This document shows, piece by piece, positions 16,922 through 25,192 of a stretch of DNA of 64,000 bases. Made by a program: the position numbers and the translations under genes. How positions within the stretch are numbered: the stretch's first letter is position 1; each line of letters starts with the position of its first letter. Source of the DNA: Polyangiaceae bacterium (GTDB lineage Bacteria > Myxococcota_A > Polyangia > Polyangiales > Polyangiaceae); the NCBI GenBank assembly GCA_013361525.1, contig JABFXY010000028.1:16470-80469 (forward strand), given 5' to 3'. Under the pieces are notes generated by a model that was not told where the DNA came from, made no database searches, and worked only from the letters and a program-made list of their open reading frames with translations.

Positions 16922-19900
16922 GTGACCGTCGAGTTCGTGCACCTGCACGTCCATAGCCAGTACTCGCTGCTCGACGGAGCCCTCCGCGTCAAAGACCTCG
17001 CTTCGCGTGTGAAGGGCATGGGCATGAAGGCCGTGGCGCTGACCGACCACGGCAACATGTTCGGCATCATCCAGCACTACCTCGCCTGCAAGGAGCAAGG
17101 CGTGAGTGCCATTTTGGGCTGCGAGGTGAACGTCGCCCGACCTCGCGCTCCGGGGGGCCCCCCGCCGAAGCCGTCGGCGTCCGCGGACCTCGGCGAGGAC
17201 CTCCCGGTCGATCACCTGGTGCTCTTGGCGGGGTCGGAGCAGGGCTACAAGAACCTCGTCCGGATCGTGTCGGCGGGACACCTCGAGCCGGTGAGCTCGC
17301 GCGCGCCGAGCGTCTCGATCGACAAGATCGCCGCGCACAGCAAGGGCCTCATCGGCTTGACCGGGTGCATGGGTGGCGTCGCCGCGCAGCGGATCCTCGA
17401 GCATGGCGAGGGCGCGGGCCACAAGGTCCTCGCCGAGCTGCGCGACGTGTTCGAGCCGGGCGGGCTCTACGTCGAGCTGCAGGACCACGGCTTGCCGGAG
17501 CAGCCGATCGTCAACGGCATCCTCGCGAAGGCCGCCCGCGAGCTCGATCTGCGGCTGGTCGCGACGAACGACGTGCACTTCCCTGGGCGAGACGACGGCG
17601 AGAGCCAGCTCGTCTTGTCGTGCATCGCGCAGAACCGCGCGTTTTCGGATGCCCACGCCGGCCACCACGGCAGCTACGAGATGTTCCTCAAGTCGCCGGC
17701 CGAGATGGCGCAGTCGATGACCGACTACCCCGAGGCCATCCGGGAAACGCTGCCGATCGCCGAACGGTGCACGTCGTTCAAGCTGAAGCTCGGCGAGCCG
17801 ATGTTGCCGACGTTTCCCCTGCCGCAGGGGTTCGACACCGACAGCTACTTCCGGCATGTCGCGCGCGAAGGCCTCGACCGGCGCTTCAAGGAAGGCGAGG
17901 CGATCGGCACCGTCGTCGATCAAGCCGCGTACAAGGCCCGTCTCGAGATCGAGCTCGACGTCATCTGCAAGATGCGGTTTCCGGGCTACTTCCTCATCGT
18001 CTGGGACTTCATCCGCTACGCGAAGGAGAACGGCATTCCGGTCGGGCCGGGTCGCGGCTCGGGCGCGGGCTCACTCGTCGCGTACGCGCTCCGCATCACC
18101 GACCTCGATCCGATTCCGTACAACCTGCTGTTCGAGCGCTTCCTCAACCCGGAGCGCGTCAGCATGCCGGACTTCGACGTCGACTTCTGCATGGATAGGC
18201 GCGACCGCGTCATCCAATACGTCGCCGAGAAGTACGGCAAACGCAGCGTCGGGCAGATCGCGACGTTCCACGAGCTGAAGAGCCGCAGCGTCATCAAGGA
18301 CGTCGCGCGCACGATGGCCTTCCCCGCGAACGAGGCGCAGCGCATCGCGAGCCTCATCCCGCAGAAGGGCCCGGGCGTGATGTACACGATCCCGGAGGCG
18401 CTCGAGATCGAGCCGAAGCTCAAGGCGTTGATGGAGAGCGAGGCGAACGTCTCGGAGCTCGTCAAGCAGGCGATGAAGCTCGAGGGCCTCACGCGGCACG
18501 CCGGCATGCACGCCGCGGGCGTCGTGATCAGCGAGGGCGACCTCGACGATCACGTGCCGTGCTTCACGAACAACGGCCTCATCGTCACGCAGTATCACAA
18601 GGACGACGTCGAGAAGGCCGGCCTCGTCAAGTTCGACTTCCTCGGCCTCAAGACGCTCACCGTCATCGACATCGCCGAGAAGCTCGTCAATGCGCGTCCG
18701 GACCGCGGCCCCGACAACAAGTTCGAGATTTCGACGCTGAGGCTCGACGACAGAGAGACCTATCAGCTCCTCCAGTCGGGCGAGACGACGGGTGTGTTCC
18801 AGCTCGAGTCGAGCGGCATGCAGCAGCTCTTCAAGGATCTGCGGCCCGACGCGTTCGAAGACATCGTCGCCGCGGTGGCGCTCTATCGTCCCGGCCCGCT
18901 CGGCACCGGCATGGTGAAGGACTTCGTCGACTGCAAACACGGTCGCAAGCCCATCCAGAAGATGCACCCGCTCGTCGACGAGCTGCTCGTGCCGACCTAC
19001 GGCGTCATCGTCTACCAAGAGCAAGTCATGCAGGTGGCCCAGAAGCTCGCGGGCTATTCGCTCGGCGGCGCCGATCTGCTCCGCCGCGCGATGGGCAAGA
19101 AGAAGCCCGAAGAGATGGCGAAGCAGAAGGTGACGTTCGTCGAGGGCTCCATCAAGAACGGCGTGAGTGAAGAGGACGCCGACCGCATCTTCGGGCTGCT
19201 CGAGTTTTTCGCGGGTTACGGGTTCAATAAGTCACACAGCGCCGCGTACGCGTTGCTCACGTACCACACGGCCTACCTGAAGGCGCACTACCCGGTCGAG
19301 TTCCTCTGCGCGCTGATGACGGCCGATCGCGAGAAGATCGAGAAGGTCGTGCGCATCATCGCGGAGGGCCGTGCGTGGGGTGTCGAGACGCTGCCGCCGG
19401 CGATCAACGAGTCGAAGATCGACTTCACCGTCGTCTACGAAAAGCCCAAGGACGATGCGCCCGCGAGCCGCGGCAAGCGCGCGAAGGTGCGTCTGAAAGA
19501 CCCGTATCAGCCGAAGATCCGCTTCGGGCTGGGCGCGATCCGCGGCGTCGGCGAGAGCGCGCTGGAGGCGGTGCTCGACGCGCGCAAAGACGGACCGTTC
19601 TTGGATCTGTTCGACTTCGCCGAGCGCATCGACGCCAAGCGCGTGAACCGCGGCGTCATGGAGGCGCTCGTCTCCTCTGGCGCATTCGACACGACGCTCG
19701 GGCAGCGCGCGATCACGCGTGCGCAAGCGTTCGCCGCGATCGATCGCGCGCTCGAGCGGTCACGCAGCGCGAGCAAAGATCGCGAGATCGGTCAGACGAG
19801 CCTGTTCGGGCTCATGGCTGCGCCGGCGCCTGCCCAAGGCGGGGCTGCGGCAAACGGGAAGGATTACCCGCTCGTCGATCCGTGGGATTCGCGCGAGACG

Positions 19901-20554
19901 CTCGTGAAAGAAAAAGAGGCGCTCGGCTTCTACGTCTCCGGCCATCCGCTCGAGCGCTACGGCATCGAGCTCGGGCGCTTCGAGGTCACGCCCGCGAGCC
20001 AGCTCGCCACGATGGATCCATGGTCGAGGGTGCGCATCGCGGGCATGGTCGAGGGCTACCGCGTCCGCATTTTCAAAGGCGGCGGCGGCAAGATCGCGTT
20101 CTTCGTGCTGGAAGATCCCACGGGCCGCATCGAGGTGAAGGTTCGCGAGCGACAGATCGACACGTACGAGCCGGTGCTCACGAGCGGCGAGCCGCTGCTC
20201 GTCAGCGGCAAGCTCAGCTTCCCGATGGTGGAAGAGGGTGAAGACGAGCCGCAAGGCCCGCGCGAACCGACGTTGCTCCTCGACGAAGCGGTGCTGCTCA
20301 CCGATGCCATTCGCGCGGAGGCACGCGCGGTTACCTTCCGACTGTCGGCGATGCGCCACACGCCCGCGCAGATCGCCAAGCTTCGCAGCGTCCTCGAATC
20401 GTGCGCCGGTGGTTGTTCCGTGCAGATCGCGATCGAGCTCGAAGGAAAGGCGGAAGCCCTCCTCTCCGTGCCGTCGATGCGCGTCGAACCGAGCGACGCC
20501 TTCTACGCGCAGATCGAAAAGCTCCTCGGCACGCGGGTGATCGAGCTGCGCTGA
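16922..20554 (+). CDS. dnaE: DNA polymerase III alpha subunit
   Basis: 1210 residues from a GTG, the normal length for DnaE1. It is the replicative polymerase catalytic subunit. Domains in order: PHP domain from residue 5 (VHLHVHSQYSLLDGAL, TDHGNMFG), polymerase core with GRGSGAGSLVAYAL near residue 380 and the catalytic Asp motif PDFDVDFC near residue 417, the third catalytic Asp region VKFDFLGLKTLTVID near residue 568, thumb/fingers with YGFNKSHSAAYA near residue 768, tandem HhH around RFGLGAIRGVGESALEAV, and an OB fold near residues 1040-1110 (RVRIAGMVEGYRVR). No dnaE2-type imuB context is present. It appears monocistronic and converges on a LysR gene. Confidence 0.98.
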   Translation: MTVEFVHLHVHSQYSLLDGALRVKDLASRVKGMGMKAVALTDHGNMFGIIQHYLACKEQGVSAILGCEVNVARPRAPGGPPPKPSASADLGEDLPVDHLVLLAGSEQGYKNLVRIVSAGHLEPVSSRAPSVSIDKIAAHSKGLIGLTGCMGGVAAQRILEHGEGAGHKVLAELRDVFEPGGLYVELQDHGLPEQPIVNGILAKAARELDLRLVATNDVHFPGRDDGESQLVLSCIAQNRAFSDAHAGHHGSYEMFLKSPAEMAQSMTDYPEAIRETLPIAERCTSFKLKLGEPMLPTFPLPQGFDTDSYFRHVAREGLDRRFKEGEAIGTVVDQAAYKARLEIELDVICKMRFPGYFLIVWDFIRYAKENGIPVGPGRGSGAGSLVAYALRITDLDPIPYNLLFERFLNPERVSMPDFDVDFCMDRRDRVIQYVAEKYGKRSVGQIATFHELKSRSVIKDVARTMAFPANEAQRIASLIPQKGPGVMYTIPEALEIEPKLKALMESEANVSELVKQAMKLEGLTRHAGMHAAGVVISEGDLDDHVPCFTNNGLIVTQYHKDDVEKAGLVKFDFLGLKTLTVIDIAEKLVNARPDRGPDNKFEISTLRLDDRETYQLLQSGETTGVFQLESSGMQQLFKDLRPDAFEDIVAAVALYRPGPLGTGMVKDFVDCKHGRKPIQKMHPLVDELLVPTYGVIVYQEQVMQVAQKLAGYSLGGADLLRRAMGKKKPEEMAKQKVTFVEGSIKNGVSEEDADRIFGLLEFFAGYGFNKSHSAAYALLTYHTAYLKAHYPVEFLCALMTADREKIEKVVRIIAEGRAWGVETLPPAINESKIDFTVVYEKPKDDAPASRGKRAKVRLKDPYQPKIRFGLGAIRGVGESALEAVLDARKDGPFLDLFDFAERIDAKRVNRGVMEALVSSGAFDTTLGQRAITRAQAFAAIDRALERSRSASKDREIGQTSLFGLMAAPAPAQGGAAANGKDYPLVDPWDSRETLVKEKEALGFYVSGHPLERYGIELGRFEVTPASQLATMDPWSRVRIAGMVEGYRVRIFKGGGGKIAFFVLEDPTGRIEVKVRERQIDTYEPVLTSGEPLLVSGKLSFPMVEEGEDEPQGPREPTLLLDEAVLLTDAIRAEARAVTFRLSAMRHTPAQIAKLRSVLESCAGGCSVQIAIELEGKAEALLSVPSMRVEPSDAFYAQIEKLLGTRVIELR

Positions 20555-20556
20555 TC

Positions 20557-20575
20557 CGTTCGTCGTGCGCGCGCG
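20557..20575 (+). repeat. Partial arm of the palindromic repeat
   Basis: GTTCGTCGTGCGCGCGCGGA between the dnaE stop and the convergent LysR stop matches the outer arm of the 78-base repeat, including the following GAAAC. Only one arm remains. Together with 11872-11893 this suggests decayed copies left between gene ends. Confidence 0.5.
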
Positions 20576-20581
20576 GAGAAA

Positions 20582-21481
20582 CTAGCGCAGCGGCATCTGC
20601 TCGAGCTCGGCCGCCAGCGCGCTCAGATCGTCCGAGCGCGGATGGCCCGACCGCCAGATGAGGCGGAAGAAGTCGCCTGCGAACTTCGCTTTGGGGAGCG
20701 GCTCGACGAGGTTCTTCTTCGCGAGGTCGCGCTCGACGAAGTAGCGCGGCAAGACCGCGACACCTTCGCCGCGCTTCGCTTGTGCGGCGACGGCGGCGAT
20801 GGTGCCGAGGCGTTGCACGCGGCTGAAGCGCCAGACTTCGCGCGGCGGGCGGCCGTCGAGGAAGTACCGAAAGAGCGGAAGGTCCGCGTGGATGTCGAGC
20901 AGGGTGTGGCTGGACGCGTCCTTCGAGGTCTTGAGCGGCAACCTCTGAAGAAGCGTCGGGGCGGCGACCAGCGCGTACTTCTCTTCGTGGAGGCTCGCCG
21001 TCTCGAGACCCGGATGCGAGAAGCGCGCGCTCGTCACGATGGCATCGACGCTTCCCGCGCCGAGCGCGGCGAGGAGCGCGTCGCTGTCGCCGAAGTAGAG
21101 GTGCAAGTTGCGCTCCGGCCGCGCGGTGGAGAGCGGACCGAGGGCCGGGACGATCCACGACATGCCGAGCTCGAAACGCGTGCCGAGGACGAGGTCGAAG
21201 GGCGGCGGCGACTCGGCCGTTGCAACCAGGCACCTCCGCGCCGCATCGAGCGCTTGCCGCGCGTGGGGCAGCGCACGCTCCCCGGCCTTGCTGAGGCGGC
21301 ACGACCGCGTGGTGCGCACGAAGAGCCGCTCGCCGAGCTGCTCCTCGAGGCGCCGGATCCGATCGCTGAAGGCTGCTGGGGAGAGCGCGACCTCGCGGGC
21401 TGCGCGCCGGAAGCTCTTGTGGTGCGCAGCAGCCGTGAAACATCGCAGCGACTCGGTGTCAGGCAGGTGCATACGCTCCAT
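20582..21481 (-). CDS. LysR-family transcriptional regulator
   Basis: About 299 residues from the ATG at 21481; the ATG at 21472 (MHLPDTESL) is nearly as likely. The N-terminal winged helix is clear: TESLRCFTAAAHHKSFRRAA, then LSPAAFSDRIRRLEEQLG and ERLFVRTTRSCRLSKAG. The rest is a periplasmic-binding-protein-like co-inducer domain with the LLAALGAGSVDAIVT strand and AVLPRYFVERDLAKKNLV. LysR proteins usually regulate a divergent neighbour, but here the upstream neighbour (MoxR ATPase) runs in the same direction with a 43-base gap, so no obvious target is shown. It converges on dnaE. The co-inducer is unknown. Confidence 0.93.
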   Translation of the reverse strand: MERMHLPDTESLRCFTAAAHHKSFRRAAREVALSPAAFSDRIRRLEEQLGERLFVRTTRSCRLSKAGERALPHARQALDAARRCLVATAESPPPFDLVLGTRFELGMSWIVPALGPLSTARPERNLHLYFGDSDALLAALGAGSVDAIVTSARFSHPGLETASLHEEKYALVAAPTLLQRLPLKTSKDASSHTLLDIHADLPLFRYFLDGRPPREVWRFSRVQRLGTIAAVAAQAKRGEGVAVLPRYFVERDLAKKNLVEPLPKAKFAGDFFRLIWRSGHPRSDDLSALAAELEQMPLR

Positions 21482-21524
21482 CGTCGACGGTTCGGCGCTG
21501 CCGAACAATGCCGACGATGCCCGG

Positions 21525-22463
21525 TCAGACGACGCGATCGATCTCGGCTTCGGCTCGGAAGCGGTCGTCCTGGTGCTTCAGCAGCAGACCGAGGGTCTGA
21601 CGCGCCGTCTCGGCGTCGAGGCTGCTTTTTCCGAGGAGGAGCAACGCGCGCGCCCAATCCAAGGTCTCGCCGATGCTGGGAGCCTTGCGCAGATCGAGGC
21701 GGCGAAGCGCATCGACGAAGCGGATGAGCTGCTCGGCGAGGGCTTTTTCGATGCCCGGGACGCGCTCTTCCAGGATCCGAAGCTCACGCTCGGGTGACGG
21801 GTAGTCGACGAACGCGTGAAGACATCGGCGGCGCAGAGCGTCCGTCATCTCTCGCGTGCCGTTCGTGGTCAGGACGACGAGCGGCGTGTGTTTCGCGCGG
21901 ACGGTGCCGATCTCGGGGATCGTGACCTGCATGTCAGCCAGGAGCTCGAGCAAAAATGCCTCGAACTCCGGGTCGGCACGGTCGACCTCGTCGACGAGCA
22001 GCACGGTCGGAGTGTCGCTCTCGAGCGCGGCGAGGAGAGGGCGCGAGACCAGGAATCGGCGGTCGAAGAAGCTCGCTTCGGAGGACGCGACGGCGCGGAC
22101 CGCGTCGGCAACCGTCGCGGATCCTTGGACGGTCTTTGCGAGCGCGTCCCGAACGAGGGTCGCGACGAGCATCTGCTTCGCGTAGTCCCACTCGTAGAGC
22201 GCCTTGCCCTCGTCGAGCCCCTCGTAACAGGAGAGCCGTACGAGCGTTCTTCCGAGAGCCTGTGCGGCCGCCTTCGCGAGCTCGGTTTTCCCCACACCGG
22301 GCGGGCCTTCGACGAGCACGGGACGGCCCAATTTCCCCGCCAACCACACCACGAGCGCCGTCTCGGGGTCGGCGATGTAACCCGTCGCGGCGAGGGCTCC
22401 ACCCAGCAGCTCGGGCGTGCTGCCGTCGAGCGTCAGCGGAGGGTTGGAAGCGGCACCAGACAC
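21525..22463 (-). CDS. MoxR-family AAA+ ATPase
   Basis: 312 residues from the GTG at 22463. Walker A is LVEGPPGVGKTELAKA near residue 52; Walker B is TVLLVDEVDRADPEFEAFLL near residue 145; sensor 1 is VVLTTNGTREM and the arginine-finger area is DALRRRCLHAFVDYP. The opening (GYIADPETALVVWLAGKLG) is that of the CoxD/YehL-like MoxR branch. MoxR ATPases act as chaperones that insert metal or activate partner proteins and usually sit beside a von Willebrand factor A gene; none is seen here, so the partner must be elsewhere or is unusual. It is divergent from the DUF4388 gene with 48 bases between. Confidence 0.9.
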   Translation of the reverse strand: MSGAASNPPLTLDGSTPELLGGALAATGYIADPETALVVWLAGKLGRPVLVEGPPGVGKTELAKAAAQALGRTLVRLSCYEGLDEGKALYEWDYAKQMLVATLVRDALAKTVQGSATVADAVRAVASSEASFFDRRFLVSRPLLAALESDTPTVLLVDEVDRADPEFEAFLLELLADMQVTIPEIGTVRAKHTPLVVLTTNGTREMTDALRRRCLHAFVDYPSPERELRILEERVPGIEKALAEQLIRFVDALRRLDLRKAPSIGETLDWARALLLLGKSSLDAETARQTLGLLLKHQDDRFRAEAEIDRVV

Positions 22464-22511
22464 GATGGACTTCTACGCTTTGCTGGTTCCCTAGTAAAAG
22501 TATTCTCTCAG

Positions 22512-23783
22512 ATGTCCGAAGACCGCGCTGATCTGGTTCGCGTCGATCCCACGGGGACGGCCCATCCGGTGGGCAGGATCGCGAGTCAGATGATGCGCGG
22601 GCGGCAGGGGATCTTCCGCGTGATGCCGGGGCCGAACCACCTCGTCTTCATGCGCCACGTCGGCGAAGACGGCCGGCGCGACGAGCACGACGGCGCGATC
22701 TGCCGCTTAGCGGGAGAGATCACGTTACCCGGGGCCATCTGCGACATCGTGTCGCTCATCGGGCAGGTCGCGTGGAAAGGCGAGCTCATCGTGATGAGCC
22801 CCAGCGCGACGCGCTCCGTGTACTTCGATGGCGGGCAGGTCATCTGCGCGACCTCGACGGCGGAGGGCGAGCGGCTCGGCGAGGTGCTCTATCGCTACGG
22901 CGCGCTCACGCGCGAGCAGGTCGACGCGACCGCGAAGGCCGTCAACAGCGAGCAACGCTTCGGCGAGAGCGCGGTGAAGCTCGGCTTCATCAGCCGCGAA
23001 AAGCTCTACCAGATCATGGTGAAGCAGACCGAAGAGGTCGTGTACGCCGTGCTGCTCGTGAGCGACGGGATGTTCTACTTCCTCGACACGTTCGACGAGA
23101 AGCGCCTGCCCGCGCACCTCAACTTGAGCGTCGGGTCGCTCTTGATGGAAGGCGTGCGCCGCATGGACGAGACGCGCTACTTCCGCGAGCGCATCCCGAG
23201 CGAGCTGCACGTTCCGGCGAGGGTTCCGGGCCGCGGGGCCCCGACCGACGAAGGCGCCGAGGTGCTCGCGCCCATCTACAACGCGATCGACGGCCAGCGC
23301 AGCGTCGCCGATATCTGCCGCGTCGTCGGCCAGGGCGAGTTCGAGGTGACGCACGCGATCTTCCAGCTTCTCCAATCGGGCGCGATCGTGGTGCAGCCGC
23401 CGAAGATCACGGGGCCCGCGGCGATCGTCGCGCGCTTCAACGAGGCCGTGAGTCTGCTGCTCTCCACGATCGATCAGTCCGGCCGCGGCCAAGAGGTACG
23501 CGAGCAGCTGTCGAGCTTTGCCACGGGGGCGGGCGTTTACGACGCGCTCTTCATGGGCGCCGGCCCCGCGCCCGACGGGACGCTGAACGTCGAAAGGATG
23601 CTCGACAACATCCAGATGCTCGCCGGCCCCGGGGAGGCGGGCGAGAACATGCTGTCGCAATGGCTGTACGAATACGCGTCGTTCGGTCTGTTCGTGTCGG
23701 AGCCCATTCTGCGGTCCAACGACAAGCAACACACCACCGCCCGCAAGGTCGGCGAGCTCATCGCGCCCTTGGCTCCCAAGTGA
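22512..23783 (+). CDS. DUF4388 (PATAN-like) regulatory protein
   Basis: 423 residues from an ATG. Residues about 55-240 form a DUF4388 domain: GQVAWKGELIVMSPSATRSV, then YFDGGQVICATSTAEGERLG and EVLYRYGALTREQVD, with the usual second half FGESAVKLGFISREKLYQIM and a FYFLDTFDEKRLP strand. The family is abundant in Myxococcota and cyanobacteria and takes part in signalling and gliding or polarity circuits. The second half contains a winged-helix-like part (IYNAIDGQRSVADICRVVG) that resembles the PqqD/HTH-type tail seen after such domains, then a helical end. No enzyme motif is visible. It precedes bamD by 23 bases and may share its transcript. Related domains occur at 54653-55486 and 57570-58790. 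Confidence 0.82.
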   Translation: MSEDRADLVRVDPTGTAHPVGRIASQMMRGRQGIFRVMPGPNHLVFMRHVGEDGRRDEHDGAICRLAGEITLPGAICDIVSLIGQVAWKGELIVMSPSATRSVYFDGGQVICATSTAEGERLGEVLYRYGALTREQVDATAKAVNSEQRFGESAVKLGFISREKLYQIMVKQTEEVVYAVLLVSDGMFYFLDTFDEKRLPAHLNLSVGSLLMEGVRRMDETRYFRERIPSELHVPARVPGRGAPTDEGAEVLAPIYNAIDGQRSVADICRVVGQGEFEVTHAIFQLLQSGAIVVQPPKITGPAAIVARFNEAVSLLLSTIDQSGRGQEVREQLSSFATGAGVYDALFMGAGPAPDGTLNVERMLDNIQMLAGPGEAGENMLSQWLYEYASFGLFVSEPILRSNDKQHTTARKVGELIAPLAPK

Positions 23784-23806
23784 CCTTGGCGTAAGACGCC
23801 GCGCGG

Positions 23807-24757
23807 ATGCGCTCTTCGACCATCATGTTGTCGCGTGCTCGGCGCTGCGTGGGGACGCTCGTCGCCCTCGCCTCGCTCACCGGCGCGCTCGCGACGGGAA
23901 CCGGGTGCTCCACCGTCGCGTCGAGCGGCGGGCCGAAGACGCTCACGTACACCGAGGACGCAAAAAAAGCGTACGAAGAAGCGATGCAGTCCTTCCGCTC
24001 GAAGGACTGGGAGAGCGCGCGGCCGCTCTTCGAAGAGGTGAAGAAGAAGTTCTCGCAGAGCCGCTATGCGCGCCTCGCCGAGCTTCGCCTCGCCGACATC
24101 GAGTTCGCGCAGGAGAAGTACACCGACGCGATCAGCCAGTACCGCAGCTTCGTCACGACCTACCGCACCGACCGCGAGGTCGAATACGCGCGGTACAAGC
24201 TCGCCAAGGCCCTCTACTTCGACATCAGCGACACGTTCCTCCAGCCCCCGGCGGAGGAGCGGGATCAAGCGACGACGCTCGATGCGCACCGCGAGCTCCG
24301 GGCGTTCGTGCGCGCGTTCCCGCGCAGCCGCTATCGCAAGGACGTCGACTACATGCTCGAGGTCGTCCTCGGCCGGCTCGCGCGCCACGAGCTCTACGTC
24401 GCGCGCTACTACCGAAAGCGCGAGAACTACGACGCCGCGATCGCGCGCATCGACTACGTGTTGAAGACGTACCCGAACTCCGGCCTCGACCCGGAGGCGC
24501 TCGTTCTCAAGGGCGAGACGCTCATGATGATGAACCGCCGCAAAGAGGCGAAGCTCATCTTCGAGCTGGTCGTGAAGGATTGGGGTGGCCCGTTCGGACA
24601 GGACGCGAAGGCTTTCCTCGAGGAGCTCAAGAACCCCTCGCAAGATCCGCCCGATATCAAGCGCCCGGCGGATCCCGGCCCGCCGGCGCCGAAGCCCGAT
24701 CCGAAGAAGACGACGCCGGCGGCTCCTGCACCGCCCGCCGCGCCGAAGAAGCCGTGA
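23807..24757 (+). CDS. bamD: Outer membrane protein assembly lipoprotein BamD
   Basis: 316 residues. The signal peptide runs to the lipobox GTGC at about residue 34, longer than usual; a start at the second Met (residue 7) is possible. After it come tetratricopeptide-type helices: AYEEAMQSFRSKDWESARPL, then QSRYARLAELRLADIEFAQE, KYTDAISQYRSFVTTYRTDR, and ENYDAAIARIDYVLKTYPNS. The order and the SRYRKDVDYM element match BamD (YfiO), the essential TPR scaffold of the BAM complex that folds beta-barrel proteins into the outer membrane. It is longer than E. coli BamD because of a Pro/Lys-rich tail of about 45 residues. The stop overlaps the next gene as GTGA. Confidence 0.88.
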   Translation: MRSSTIMLSRARRCVGTLVALASLTGALATGTGCSTVASSGGPKTLTYTEDAKKAYEEAMQSFRSKDWESARPLFEEVKKKFSQSRYARLAELRLADIEFAQEKYTDAISQYRSFVTTYRTDREVEYARYKLAKALYFDISDTFLQPPAEERDQATTLDAHRELRAFVRAFPRSRYRKDVDYMLEVVLGRLARHELYVARYYRKRENYDAAIARIDYVLKTYPNSGLDPEALVLKGETLMMMNRRKEAKLIFELVVKDWGGPFGQDAKAFLEELKNPSQDPPDIKRPADPGPPAPKPDPKKTTPAAPAPPAAPKKP

Positions 24758-25038
24758 GCACCCCCGAGCACGGTGTCCGCTTCGAGCTGGTCCTCGAAGA
24801 GCGGGAAGGGGAGCGCGCGGTGTATCAGGGCTTCGCGTTCACGCCCGAACGCAGCATCCCGCTGGTCGTGGTGGCGGAGATTGCCTCGGCGAAGGCGCGC
24901 ATCGGCGGCGAGGAACGTCCGGCGAACGCCGACGCGCTCGAGAAGGCGGCAGCGGCGCTGGTGCGAGCCGCGACGCGCGCGGAGCTCGCCGAAGGCGCAG
25001 CGGTGCCGCGGAAAATCGTTCGCTGGCGAGCGCTCTGA
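24754..25038 (+). CDS. Small conserved-looking hypothetical protein
   Basis: 94 residues from the GTG at 24754, overlapping the bamD stop by four bases (GTGA), so translation is coupled. The product is an alternating strand/helix protein: VRFELVLEEREGERAVYQGF, then IPLVVVAEIASAKARI and a helix ALEKAAAALVRAATRAELAE, ending PRKIVRWRAL. No catalytic motif or signal peptide is visible, so it is probably cytoplasmic. I do not recognise the family. The coupling suggests co-expression with BamD, but a shared function is not shown. A strong hairpin follows its stop immediately. Confidence 0.7.
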   Translation: MSTPEHGVRFELVLEEREGERAVYQGFAFTPERSIPLVVVAEIASAKARIGGEERPANADALEKAAAALVRAATRAELAEGAAVPRKIVRWRAL

Positions 25039-25070
25039 CGAGGTCTTCGCTCTCCGAGCGAAGACCTCGT
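25038..25070 (+). terminator. Perfect hairpin at the end of the bamD transcript
   Basis: ACGAGGTCTTCGCT (25038-25051) pairs perfectly with AGCGAAGACCTCGT (25057-25070), extended by a C-G pair around a three-base loop. The stem starts on the last base of the stop codon. There is no U tract, so termination may be of the hairpin-only type or bidirectional with the convergent gene. Confidence 0.65.
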
Positions 25071-25165
25071 CGGCTACAGGCTTCGGGCTCCGGGCTTCAG
25101 CGAGCCCACGCAACGGGACCGTCGAGTCTCACCCGAAGCCTCAAGCCCGACGTCCGTAGCCCCGA

Positions 25166-25189
25166 GGGTTTCGCCCGCTGGCGAAACCC
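25166..25189 (-). terminator. Hairpin at the end of the aconitase-like gene
   Basis: GGGTTTCGCC (25166-25175) pairs with GGCGAAACCC (25180-25189) around a four-base loop. It lies directly after the stop of the leftward gene ending at 25193. No U tract follows. With the hairpin at 25038-25070 it forms a bidirectional end region between convergent units. Confidence 0.6.
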
Positions 25190-25192
25190 GAG